Positions 32,845-41,478 of a stretch of 64,000 bases of DNA are shown here, piece by piece. The notes under the pieces are model-generated. The model was given only the letters and a program-made list of their open reading frames with translations. It was not told the origin of the DNA and did not search any database. Both the position numbers and the translations under genes were made by a program. Positions within the stretch are counted from its first letter, which is position 1. Every line of letters begins with the position of its first letter. The stretch comes from JBCCDY01 sp039030555 (lineage in GTDB: Bacteria > Bacteroidota > Bacteroidia > Cytophagales > Cyclobacteriaceae). The stretch covers positions 248,001 to 312,000 of the forward strand of contig JBCCDY010000003.1 of assembly GCA_039030555.1 (NCBI GenBank), read 5' to 3'.

Positions 32845-33974
32845 TAGGCGGATCTTAGGATTTGAGATGTCTTAATGGAAACATCCAGAAACAGGATTTT
32901 TGGACTTGCATTTCTTTCCAGGTGATATAAGGCTTCATTAAAAATATGACTAATACTTTCTACAGCTTCGATAGATAGCGTTTTTCCGAGATTCTGAACA
33001 AACTTTAACTCATCGTCCTGCACTTTATTAAGTACTTCTATGCCGCTTCGCGCCAATAGCGTTTCCCTTAAAACGTTCAGCCCGTAACTGATGTAACCTT
33101 TCTGGGAAACCTTGGTCATTTTATGAAAACTTTCCGCATCACTAACTAACTCTCCAAAAGCTTTGCTATAGCAGTTTCTAAGCCACTGCTGGAAATTTTG
33201 ATGGTTTTCATCTTCTACATGATTAATAAGCTTTACAGCCTGATTTACGTTACCATCTGATATCCTTGCGATCTCACCAGCTTTTTTCTGATCAAGACCA
33301 TGATTTTGTATTAAGAACCCTTCCAGTTCTTCTTTATTGAACAGTGGAATACTCTTGGCCTGGACCCTGGAGATTATAGTACCTAATAGTTTATCCGGAT
33401 CGGTGGATACCAGTAAAAATACGGTTTTCTCAGGAGGCTCTTCCAATATCTTTAACAACCCGTTTGCTGCACTAGGGTGCATAAACTCCGGAAGCCAGAT
33501 GATCATGATCTTATATTCTCCTTCAAATGCTTTCAGTGATAAGGATTTGATGATCTGGCGACTTTCTTCTTTAGAAATATTGGCTTGCTTACTTTCTGCG
33601 CCTATATGGTTTAGCCAGTCTTCAATAGATAAAAAATTGTTTTGGGAAATAGCTTCTCTCCAGAGCTTTAGAAATTTCTGACTGATAAGGTCAGAAGATT
33701 TTGAAATCTTAGCCGTAGATGCAACCGGAAAAGAAAAGTGAAGATCGGGGTGAATCAGTTTATCAGATTTAATGCATGATGGACATCTGCCACATGAATC
33801 ATTCGTTTGCTTGTCGGTACAATTCAAGTAGGTAGCAAATGCCAAAGCCATGGTTAGGTTGGAACTTCCCTCATTACCCTTGAAAAGCTGTGCGTGAGCT
33901 ACTTTCTGGTTGTTATAAGCTTCAATTAAATGATCTTTTTGAGCTTTTAATCCTGGTATATCAGAGAATCTCAT
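32844..33974 (-). CDS. holB: DNA polymerase III delta' subunit
   Basis: The delta' subunit is the rigid part of the clamp loader that places the sliding clamp on DNA. The 376-residue protein begins MRFSDIPGLKAQKDHL, as usual for HolB, and has the zinc-binding cysteine cluster at about C52, C61, C64 and C67 (CGRCPSC). The P-loop is degenerate (FKGNEGSSN), as expected for a non-ATPase subunit. It also has the sensor segment LLKILEEPPEKTVFLLVSTDPDKLLGTIISRVQ. It starts 3 bases after the GlmU-like gene and overlaps hemC by one base. Confidence 0.93.
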   Translation of the reverse strand: MRFSDIPGLKAQKDHLIEAYNNQKVAHAQLFKGNEGSSNLTMALAFATYLNCTDKQTNDSCGRCPSCIKSDKLIHPDLHFSFPVASTAKISKSSDLISQKFLKLWREAISQNNFLSIEDWLNHIGAESKQANISKEESRQIIKSLSLKAFEGEYKIMIIWLPEFMHPSAANGLLKILEEPPEKTVFLLVSTDPDKLLGTIISRVQAKSIPLFNKEELEGFLIQNHGLDQKKAGEIARISDGNVNQAVKLINHVEDENHQNFQQWLRNCYSKAFGELVSDAESFHKMTKVSQKGYISYGLNVLRETLLARSGIEVLNKVQDDELKFVQNLGKTLSIEAVESISHIFNEALYHLERNASPKILFLDVSIKTSQILRSA

Positions 33975-33977
33975 AAC

Positions 33978-35171
33978 CTATTTTGTTTGTTCCCAAAAAC
34001 GATTTTTCTCACTGTTTTGGTAGATCCATTCAAAAATGTCGCGATCTTCCGTCGTCAGTTCTATTTCCCTTCGTTCCATGACCTTTTCAGCAGTTTCAAA
34101 GAATTTAGAAAGCTTAAAAGTAGAATATCCATGAGCTCCTCCCCAAGCAAATTCAGGAATATAATTTCTTGGAAAGCCTGCCCCGAACACATTGGCTCCA
34201 ACTCCAACGACAGTTCCCGTATTGAACATCGTATTGATCCCACATTTCGCATGGTCCCCCATCATTAGCCCACAAAACTGAAGTCCTGTATCTTTAAAAC
34301 CTTGGGTAGAATAATCCCATAATTTGACTGGAGCATAATTATTTTTGAGGTTAGAAGTATTTGTATCGGCACCCAGGTTACACCATTCTCCAATGACTGA
34401 ATTTCCGAGAAACCCATCATGTCCCTTATTGGAATACCCAAATAGAACAGAATTACTGATTTCTCCTCCCGCTTTACTGTACGGGCCGATGGTGGTATCG
34501 CCTTTTACCTTAGCACCAATATTTAGATGAGCTTCTTCACATAATGCAAACGCACCATTAATGATGGAACCTTCATACACTTTGGAGTTTTTTCCAATGT
34601 AGATAGGACCTTTTTCAGAGTTTAAGATAGAAGCTCTTATCGTGGCCCCTTCTTCGATAAAAATGTTATCTCCGTAAAGTATTGTATGGGGATCTTCAAT
34701 TTTGGCTGAAGTCCGTTGAGAACGAATAATTTCTATATCGGCTTCGATTTGCTCAGCATTAAATTGGAAAATGTTCCAGGAGTTTTCTATGATGGTAAAG
34801 TTGTCATGATAATCTAGTCTTTCATATTCTTCAAACAGAACGTTAATGTCAGAAAGAGCAGACTCTGCTTTTGCGGCTAAAAACGTTTCGTTCGAAAAAA
34901 GAGCTTGGCCGGCTCGGAGCGCATTAATTTTTTCAGTGAGTTCTGTACTCGGGCATAAGCCTCCATTGATTATTAGACCTTTTTTAAACTGATCAGAGAA
35001 TTTATTGGATAAATGCGGAGATGTTTTAAAGTAGACTTCACCTTTAAAATGATGTCGCCACTTTTCGCTTATCTTGAAAATGCCTATTCTGATTTCAGAG
35101 ATGGGCCTTGTAAACGTAAAAGGCAATAATTTTTCAATAGATACTTCTGAATCATAAAATAGAATATCCAT
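33978..35171 (-). CDS. GlmU-like protein with left-handed beta-helix
   Basis: The 397-residue protein has an N-terminal alpha-beta domain resembling a nucleotidyltransferase but lacking the usual GxGTRM loop; it begins MDILFYDSEVSIEKLLPFTF. From about residue 165 a hexapeptide-repeat beta-helix follows (IYIGKNSKVYEGSIINGAF, LNIGAKVKGDTTIGPYS, and MMGDHAKCGINTMFNTGTVVGVGANVFG). In Bacteroidota this protein is annotated as a GlmU-family or putative sugar-nucleotidyltransferase and is probably an acyltransferase or structural relative of GlmU. It begins the run glmU-like, holB, hemC, prolyl isomerase, rmlD-like. Confidence 0.85.
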   Translation of the reverse strand: MDILFYDSEVSIEKLLPFTFTRPISEIRIGIFKISEKWRHHFKGEVYFKTSPHLSNKFSDQFKKGLIINGGLCPSTELTEKINALRAGQALFSNETFLAAKAESALSDINVLFEEYERLDYHDNFTIIENSWNIFQFNAEQIEADIEIIRSQRTSAKIEDPHTILYGDNIFIEEGATIRASILNSEKGPIYIGKNSKVYEGSIINGAFALCEEAHLNIGAKVKGDTTIGPYSKAGGEISNSVLFGYSNKGHDGFLGNSVIGEWCNLGADTNTSNLKNNYAPVKLWDYSTQGFKDTGLQFCGLMMGDHAKCGINTMFNTGTVVGVGANVFGAGFPRNYIPEFAWGGAHGYSTFKLSKFFETAEKVMERREIELTTEDRDIFEWIYQNSEKNRFWEQTK

Positions 35172-35433
35172 AAGCGCGAGCTAAATGATAATTAGCCACG
35201 ATATTACTCCTGATTGAATCGATTATCAAGAATATCCCACAAGGATTATCATTTTATTCAAATGCTTAAGGTTGTATAAGCTAAATTTCATTTGTTTCTG
35301 CTCTTCTTAGATTTTCTGAGCTATCTATTAAAAACTGTAATGGTTCTGCGAAGCAATATTTTCCATAAGCATAATATCTTTCTGATAGATACTATTATTC
35401 GGAAAAAGGATGGATGGTGTTTTTATGAAGCAT
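35172..35433. other. Non-coding stretch upstream of the GlmU-like gene
   Basis: Between the start of the GlmU-like gene and the rpmE2 terminator there is no gene I can support. The minus-strand promoter of the GlmU-like operon should lie here; TTG followed after 20 bases by TAATATCG, about 30-60 bases upstream of the start, is a weak candidate. Otherwise I see only AT-rich sequence. Confidence 0.5.
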
Positions 35434-35469
35434 AAAAAAAGTCTCTCTGAAACTAATCAAAGAGACTTT
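35434..35469 (-). terminator. Terminator of rpmE2
   Basis: The arms AAAGTCTCT and AGAGACTTT pair over 9 bp around a 14-base loop, and the minus strand continues into a seven-base T run. It sits 25 bases after the rpmE2 stop. Confidence 0.82.
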
Positions 35470-35494
35470 CAAAGTCTTTAATAAGTAGAGAAGC

Positions 35495-35740
35495 TTACTT
35501 CTTCTTATATTTATTTCTGAATTTCTCTACTCGTCCGGCAGTATCAACAAACAATTTCTTACCAGTAAAGAAAGGGTGAGAAGCCGAACTTACCTCCACT
35601 TTAACTAACGGATATGAGTTTCCGTCTTCGTGCTCTACGGTTTCGCTGGTTTCAATAGTAGAACGCGTTAAAAACTTGGTTCCACTCTGCATATCCAAGA
35701 AAACCACTTCTCTATAGTTCGGATGAATATCTTTTTTCAT
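35495..35740 (-). CDS. rpmE2: 50S ribosomal protein L31, type B
   Basis: L31 sits at the central protuberance and bridges to the small subunit. The 81-residue protein is the type B form: it starts MKKDIHPNYREVVFLDM, has GTKFLTRSTIETSETVEHEDG and SSASHPFFTGKKLFVDTAGRVEKFRNKY, and lacks the CxxC zinc cysteines of the A form. Zinc-free L31 can replace the zinc form when zinc is scarce in some bacteria, though in Bacteroidota it is usually the only copy. It has its own strong promoter (35,780-35,810) and terminator, so it is monocistronic. Confidence 0.97.
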   Translation of the reverse strand: MKKDIHPNYREVVFLDMQSGTKFLTRSTIETSETVEHEDGNSYPLVKVEVSSASHPFFTGKKLFVDTAGRVEKFRNKYKKK

Positions 35741-35779
35741 AATATTTAGGATCTTTTCTCAGTTCTTCAAAAAGAGGCA

Positions 35780-35810
35780 CAAAGATAAGTGTTTATAAGC
35801 AACATGCAAA
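35780..35810 (-). promoter_or_regulatory. Promoter of rpmE2 (Bacteroidota sigma-A type)
   Basis: On the minus strand TTTG is followed after exactly 19 bases by TATCTTTG, a complete match to the Bacteroidota consensus. The -7 element lies 39 bases before the rpmE2 ATG. Confidence 0.82.
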
Positions 35811-35827
35811 CATGTATTTTTTAAAAA

Positions 35828-37522
35828 GTGCGTAAACTTTTATTTCTATTCTCATTCTCTCTTCAATTGTCTATTCATGCACAGAGCGTATATGTACCTC
35901 TGAACAATGATTATTACCACTTAATAGACCGCTATGAGGTTCGACAAGGCCATAGTTTCGATCAACACCACAGCTCGGTAAGGCCGTTTCTTAGAAAGAA
36001 AATAGTATCAATTACGGATTCTGTTTTTAAAAAGCAGACGCTTTCGGAGCAGGATAAGTTTAACCTACAGTATTTAAGAAATGATAGTTGGGAATGGGCT
36101 AATTCAGTAGATAACCAAAGTAAAAAGCCAATTTTCAAGCACTTCTATAAAGTAAAATCGGATCTTTATCATGTTGATAGTAAGGATTTTAAGCTTCATG
36201 TTAATCCTGTGATTTATGCTGGCTTAGGGCGTGACAGTAATGCACCTGCTACACCTTTTATCAATAGTCGTGGAGTAGAGATTAGGGGAAGTATAGATGG
36301 CAAAGTAGGATTCTATTCCTACCTGGTTGAAAACCAGATGAATTTCCCCGGATATGTGGTAGATCGAATCGACGAAACCATAGCCATACCCGGCGAAGGT
36401 TTTTGGAAAGACTTTAATGAAGATGGGTATGATTTTTTTACAGCGAGAGGGTACATCACATTCAATGCTACTAAACACATTGGTTTACAGGTGGGGCATG
36501 ATCGGAACTTCATTGGAAATGGGTACCGATCCCTAATACTATCGGACTATGGCCCTTCCCATTTCTTTGTAAAAATCAATACGAAAGTCTGGAAGATTAA
36601 TTACACTAATTTATTTACTAGTATGGTCGCTGAGCTGCAAGGCAATGCTAACGGACTTACAGGTGCGGGAGATTTTACAAGGAAGAATATAGCCTTTCAT
36701 CATTTGAGTATAGATATCTCGAAAAGGTTAAATATTGGACTTTTTGAAGCAGTTGTATTTAGCAGAGCAGACTCTATTCGAACCAACTCTTTTGATCTGA
36801 GATATATAAATCCAATCATTTTCTATCGAGCTGTAGAACAACAGACTGGAAGCCCGGATAATGTGTTGTTGGGTTTGGATTATAAATGGCATGTTAAAAA
36901 GAACATCATGACTTATGGTCAATTCTTTTTTGACGAATTCGTGCTGGATGAGCTGAGGAGCGGGGATGGTTTTTGGGCAAATAAATTTGGTTTACAAGTA
37001 GGAGGAAAAGTCACGGACTTATTTGGAGTCCCTAATCTCGATGCGCAGTTGGAGGCTAATTTTGTGAGACCCTATGCGTATACTCACAATACCTTAGTAG
37101 GGAGTTATTCTAATTATAATCAACCTTTGGCGCATCCTTCAGGAGCAAATTTCAGGGAGTTTATTGGTATCCTTAAGTATCAACCTTTGGATAAGCTTTT
37201 TTTGACTGCTAAAGCATTTTATACCGAAACCGGGCTAGACACGGCTAATTTAAATGTAGGGACCAATGTTTTATTAGATAATTCAACTCGAAATAGAGGA
37301 GTCGGGGATCCAAATTTTGGAAATGAGATTGGCCAGGGTATTGCGACAGAGATCATGTTCGGTGACTTGACAGCTTCTTATATGTTCAAGCATAATCTTT
37401 TTGCTGATTTAAGATACATTTACAGGAGGCAAGAAAGTGAGCTTCCTGAATTTGAATCTACCACAAACTTCTTTTCCGTATCGGTTCGTTGGAATATCCC
37501 ACTTCGTTTGCAAGAATTTTAA
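35828..37522 (+). CDS. Wzi/RemB-like outer membrane protein
   Basis: The 564-residue protein has a signal peptide (RKLLFLFSFSLQLSIHAQS) and, after it, beta-rich sequence with many aromatic strand ends up to the C-terminus SVSVRWNIPLRLQEF, typical of an outer membrane barrel. The general layout (NDYYHLIDRYEVRQG at the start and VGHDRNFIGNGYRSLILSDYGP in the centre) matches the capsule-assembly Wzi family, which in gliding Bacteroidota includes RemB. A role in surface polysaccharide attachment or gliding is plausible but not proven. The start is GTG at 35,828, diverging from the rpmE2 promoter. Confidence 0.8.
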   Translation: MRKLLFLFSFSLQLSIHAQSVYVPLNNDYYHLIDRYEVRQGHSFDQHHSSVRPFLRKKIVSITDSVFKKQTLSEQDKFNLQYLRNDSWEWANSVDNQSKKPIFKHFYKVKSDLYHVDSKDFKLHVNPVIYAGLGRDSNAPATPFINSRGVEIRGSIDGKVGFYSYLVENQMNFPGYVVDRIDETIAIPGEGFWKDFNEDGYDFFTARGYITFNATKHIGLQVGHDRNFIGNGYRSLILSDYGPSHFFVKINTKVWKINYTNLFTSMVAELQGNANGLTGAGDFTRKNIAFHHLSIDISKRLNIGLFEAVVFSRADSIRTNSFDLRYINPIIFYRAVEQQTGSPDNVLLGLDYKWHVKKNIMTYGQFFFDEFVLDELRSGDGFWANKFGLQVGGKVTDLFGVPNLDAQLEANFVRPYAYTHNTLVGSYSNYNQPLAHPSGANFREFIGILKYQPLDKLFLTAKAFYTETGLDTANLNVGTNVLLDNSTRNRGVGDPNFGNEIGQGIATEIMFGDLTASYMFKHNLFADLRYIYRRQESELPEFESTTNFFSVSVRWNIPLRLQEF

Positions 37523-37650
37523 TCTGCTTGGTTTTAGATGTTTGCAACAGTGTTCATACTTTCTGGAAAGAAAAAACTGATTTCAACCTAAAACCGATGA
37601 GAGGAATAAAGTACTCAAGCCGAATATGATTAGCTTGCGCCTTATTAATT

Positions 37651-39483
37651 ATGAAGACATACCTTAGAATAATCAGATATGCTGCCCCACTTGGCAGTCT
37701 TCTTCCTCAATATCTTGTTTTTGCATTTTTAGGAGTCGTTTTCGGACTTACCAATTTCATTCTCCTTCAGCCTTTATTCGACGTCATATTTGAACAATTA
37801 GGGCCTGAAGAATTGCAAAAGTATGTTGCTCTTCCTCCGTTTGAACTTTCTGTAGAATATGTAAAAGATCTGTTTTATCACTACTTGATCGAGTTTGAAA
37901 AGGAATACGGAAAATTTGGTACTCTAGGGTACGTATGTGTAGTTATTGTTTTATCAGTTTTTCTGGCAAATTTATTCAGATATGCTTCCGAAGTAATCCT
38001 GTCTATTTTAAAGGCAAGAATTGTTAAAAATTTAAGGAACGATGTTTTCGATAGAATAAGCAGGTTGCACATTGGATATTTCACCCAAGAACGCAAAGGG
38101 GATATTCTTTCTCGTTTGACCAATGATGTACAGGAGGTTGAGGTTTCAGTGGCTTCCTCATTGAAAGTTATTTTTAAAGAACCTGTTACAGTCATTATCT
38201 ATTTCGTGACTTTGTTTTATATGTCTACGCAGCTTACGCTTTTCACAGTGATTGTTCTTCCAGTTCTTGGGGGAATAATTTCAGAGATCGTGCGTAGACT
38301 GAAAAAGTCAGCTACTGAGAGCCAGGAATCCCTAAGTCGTCTGGTTACACTTATTGATGAGACGCTTTCAGGAATTAGAATTATTAAGGCCTTTAATGCC
38401 AGGGAATATGTAGCAAACAAGTTTTCAAAAGAAAATGACTTTTACGCCAAAGTAAATGTTTCGATGGCCAGAAGGCGAGAAGCGGCTTCTCCAATGTCGC
38501 AGCTTCTTGGGGTATTGATTGTTGCGGTGATTTTAATGTATGGTGGAAACCTCGTTTTGAATAATGAGTCTTCTCTTGACGCCAGTGGATTTTTTACTTA
38601 TCTCATCATTTATAGTCAGATCTTGCCACCCTTCAAGGAGATTTCAAGAGCTATTTCCAGCGTTCAACGAGGATTGGTTTCCGGGCAAAGAGTCTTTGAT
38701 ATAGTCGATGCTGAAAGAACTATAAAAAACAGTCCCAACGCTACGGAAGTTAAATCTTTTGAAAAAGGAATTCATTTTAACAAAGTCAGCTTTGCATACG
38801 AGGATGTAGACGTATTGAAAAACATCGACCTGAAAGTAGAAAAAGGAAAAATGGTGGCTTTAGTGGGGCCTTCAGGGGGTGGAAAGTCCACATTAGCGGA
38901 TTTAATACCACGATTTTACGACCCTACGGAAGGTGATATTCTGTTGGAAGGTAAACCACTCAGAGATTTGGATATTGAATCTTTGAGATCGTTGATGGGT
39001 ATAGTAACCCAAGAGTCTATTTTATTTAATGATACAATTTTCAACAACATAGCTTTTGGAAAGCCCAATGCAAACCAAAATGACGTTGAAGAAGCTGCCA
39101 AAATTGCAAATGCTCACGACTTTATCCTACAAACGGAAAACGGATATGAAACCAATATAGGCGATAGGGGAGCAAAGCTTTCCGGGGGGCAACGCCAACG
39201 GATCAGTATTGCACGTGCTATTCTAAAGAATCCCCCAATCCTTATTTTAGATGAGGCAACATCGGCACTGGATTCCGAATCAGAAAAATTGGTACAAGAA
39301 GCTCTAACTAATCTTATGAAGAATAGAACCTCTGTCGTTATTGCTCACCGCTTAAGCACTATTCAACACGCCGACGAAATTGTGGTGATCCAGAAGGGCA
39401 AGATTATTGAACGAGGAGGGCATATTGATTTGATCGAAAAAAATGGGATGTACAAAAAACTAAATGAAATGCAGGCTCTATAA
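37651..39483 (+). CDS. msbA: MsbA-like ABC transporter, fused permease and ATPase
   Basis: This 610-residue half-transporter forms a homodimer and exports lipid; MsbA flips lipid A-core across the inner membrane. The transmembrane domain covers about residues 15-330 with six helices. The ATPase has Walker A GPSGGGKST at 406-414, the Q-loop in VTQESILFND, the signature LSGGQRQR near 510-517, Walker B ILILDEATSALD and the H-loop in IAHRLST. All ATPase residues are intact. The lipid specificity rests on family resemblance; a peptide or drug exporter of the same family is possible. Confidence 0.88.
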   Translation: MKTYLRIIRYAAPLGSLLPQYLVFAFLGVVFGLTNFILLQPLFDVIFEQLGPEELQKYVALPPFELSVEYVKDLFYHYLIEFEKEYGKFGTLGYVCVVIVLSVFLANLFRYASEVILSILKARIVKNLRNDVFDRISRLHIGYFTQERKGDILSRLTNDVQEVEVSVASSLKVIFKEPVTVIIYFVTLFYMSTQLTLFTVIVLPVLGGIISEIVRRLKKSATESQESLSRLVTLIDETLSGIRIIKAFNAREYVANKFSKENDFYAKVNVSMARRREAASPMSQLLGVLIVAVILMYGGNLVLNNESSLDASGFFTYLIIYSQILPPFKEISRAISSVQRGLVSGQRVFDIVDAERTIKNSPNATEVKSFEKGIHFNKVSFAYEDVDVLKNIDLKVEKGKMVALVGPSGGGKSTLADLIPRFYDPTEGDILLEGKPLRDLDIESLRSLMGIVTQESILFNDTIFNNIAFGKPNANQNDVEEAAKIANAHDFILQTENGYETNIGDRGAKLSGGQRQRISIARAILKNPPILILDEATSALDSESEKLVQEALTNLMKNRTSVVIAHRLSTIQHADEIVVIQKGKIIERGGHIDLIEKNGMYKKLNEMQAL

Positions 39484-39533
39484 AAGATCATCTTTTGTTA
39501 CTTTAAAATAAAACCAATGTATAAAGTTGAGTC

Positions 39534-39854
39534 ATGCTTAAAAAAATAAATAAAGTAACTTTAGTTTTTCTTGTTTATTGGATTATTACTCTCGGTCTGG
39601 CACTGTTGGTTTCAGCAGAGTTTGTCTTAAATCATTTTATAGATAGAATAAACACCATTTTAATTTTCGAACGTGTTTGGCTAGGGTTAGGATTTTTACT
39701 TTTCATCATTACTTCGCTTCAACACTTTAATAAAGAGCGCAAACTTTATAAAGATGTTTCCAAACTGGAAACTCACAATAATGAGATCAAAGCGAAACTC
39801 TACGATAGAAAAGATGATGCTAAGTCTTTAGATCAACCTTCTGAAGATTCTTGA
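39534..39854 (+). CDS. Small two-helix membrane protein
   Basis: The 106-residue protein has two hydrophobic helices (about 8-30 and 45-62) and a charged, helical C-terminal tail (HFNKERKLYKDVSKLETHNNEIKAKLYDRKDD). It has no recognised family. It lies 50 bases after msbA, and its TGA overlaps the comM ATG by one base (TGATG), so it is translated with comM. Its role is unknown. Confidence 0.75.
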   Translation: MLKKINKVTLVFLVYWIITLGLALLVSAEFVLNHFIDRINTILIFERVWLGLGFLLFIITSLQHFNKERKLYKDVSKLETHNNEIKAKLYDRKDDAKSLDQPSEDS

Positions 39855-41392
39855 TGCTTTCTAAAACTTTTGGATGTGCGGTGTATGGCGTTGATGCCCA
39901 ATTGATTACCATAGAAGTAAGTGTTGGCCAAGGCACCAAGTTTTTTATGGTTGGACTGCCTGATAGTGCAGTTAAGGAAAGTGAGCAACGAGTAGAAGCT
40001 GCAATCAAATATTTTGGTTATAAAATGCCACGGCAGAAAGTGGTAGTTAATCTTGCTCCGGCGGATGTTCGAAAGGAAGGGTCTTCTTATGACCTTCCCA
40101 TAGCTCTGGGAGTATTACATGCTTCAGGTCAGTTAATCTCTGATGATTTAGAGAAGTATCTGGTCATGGGTGAACTTTCTCTGGATGGCGTTTTAAGACC
40201 GGTAAAAGGGGTCTTGCCAATTGCCATCGAAGCGAGAAAAAAGGGATTCAAAGGATTTATTTTACCGAAAGAAAATGCTTCTGAAGCAGCGATTGTAGAT
40301 AGTCTGGATGTTATAAGTGTTGAAAACATTAAAGAGGCTATCGAATTCCTTGAAGGAAAACTAGCGATACCACCTTTGAAGAGTGATACAAGGGATATCT
40401 TCTTTACAAATCAAGACCAGTACGCTGCTGATTTTTCAAATGTACAAGGACAGGAGAATATAAAAAGAGCGCTAGAGATCGCAGCTGCAGGTGGCCATAA
40501 TGTTATAATGATCGGACCTCCGGGAGCAGGAAAGACGATGCTCGCAAAGCGCTTACCAGGTATTTTACCACCGCTAACTTTATATGAAGCTTTAGAAACG
40601 ACCAAAATTCATTCTGTTGCAGGGAGATTGGGAGATGGTGCTACCTTAATGGCGCAACGTCCTTATAGGTCACCTCATCATACTGTTAGCGACGTGGCGT
40701 TAGTTGGAGGAGGAGGTATTCCGCAACCTGGAGAAATTTCATTGGCGCACAACGGCGTACTTTTCCTGGATGAATTACCGGAGTTTAAAAGGGCTGTACT
40801 AGAAGTAATGAGGCAACCGATGGAAGAACGATTGGTAACTATCTCGAGGGCTAAAATTTCAGTTGATTTCCCAGCTAATTTCATGCTGGTGGCGAGCATG
40901 AACCCTTGTCCTTGTGGTTATTACAATCACCCCGAAAAAGAATGTGTTTGTGCACCCGGAGTTGTTCAGCGATATCTAAATAAAGTTAGCGGTCCATTGC
41001 TGGATAGAATAGACCTTCACGTCGAAGTGACACCAGTCTCTTTCAACGAAATTGCAGCGAACCGTAAAAATGAAAGTAGTGCAGAGATTAGGGAGAGAGT
41101 TATAAAGGCTAGAGAAATTCAATCCAATCGATTTACTGAAATGACTGCAATCCATTCCAATGCCATGATGAATCCTCAAATGGTGAAAGAAATCTGTCAG
41201 ATTAATCAGGCTGGGAATGCTCTTTTGAAGAGTGCCATGGAAAAGCTTGGACTTTCTGCTCGAGCTTACGATAGAATATTAAAAGTTTCAAGGACGATTG
41301 CTGATTTAAGCGATTCATCGGAAATACAAATAGAACATTTAGCTGAAGCTATCCAATACCGAAGTTTGGATCGGGAAAGTTGGGCGGGGTAA
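39854..41392 (+). CDS. comM: YifB/ComM-family Mg-chelatase-like AAA ATPase
   Basis: ComM is a hexameric branch-migration helicase that helps integrate donor DNA in natural transformation. The 512-residue protein starts MLSKTFGCAVYGVDAQLITIEV, has the N-terminal ComM domain with NLAPADVRKEGSSYDLPIALG, then an AAA module with Walker A GPPGAGKTMLAKRLPGILPPL, GEISLAHNGVLFLDELPEF and MNPCPCGYYNHP (cysteine-rich loop), and the C-terminal ComM tail with LGLSARAYDRILKVSRTIADL. I start at ATG 39,854 and not at the TTG one codon earlier. Competence itself is not shown by this gene alone. Confidence 0.95.
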   Translation: MLSKTFGCAVYGVDAQLITIEVSVGQGTKFFMVGLPDSAVKESEQRVEAAIKYFGYKMPRQKVVVNLAPADVRKEGSSYDLPIALGVLHASGQLISDDLEKYLVMGELSLDGVLRPVKGVLPIAIEARKKGFKGFILPKENASEAAIVDSLDVISVENIKEAIEFLEGKLAIPPLKSDTRDIFFTNQDQYAADFSNVQGQENIKRALEIAAAGGHNVIMIGPPGAGKTMLAKRLPGILPPLTLYEALETTKIHSVAGRLGDGATLMAQRPYRSPHHTVSDVALVGGGGIPQPGEISLAHNGVLFLDELPEFKRAVLEVMRQPMEERLVTISRAKISVDFPANFMLVASMNPCPCGYYNHPEKECVCAPGVVQRYLNKVSGPLLDRIDLHVEVTPVSFNEIAANRKNESSAEIRERVIKAREIQSNRFTEMTAIHSNAMMNPQMVKEICQINQAGNALLKSAMEKLGLSARAYDRILKVSRTIADLSDSSEIQIEHLAEAIQYRSLDRESWAG

Positions 41393-41478
41393 CTTTATGT
41401 TTTTATTTATAAGATCATGTTTTAGAACATAAGAAACAGCTTAAAAATAACTTGAAAGGCTCTTATACTTTGTAAAGC

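Noticed and set aside
35340..35435. 31-codon ATG frame in the gap between the GlmU-like gene and rpmE2
   Set aside because: Random-looking composition, no terminator or start signal of its own; runs into the rpmE2 terminator.
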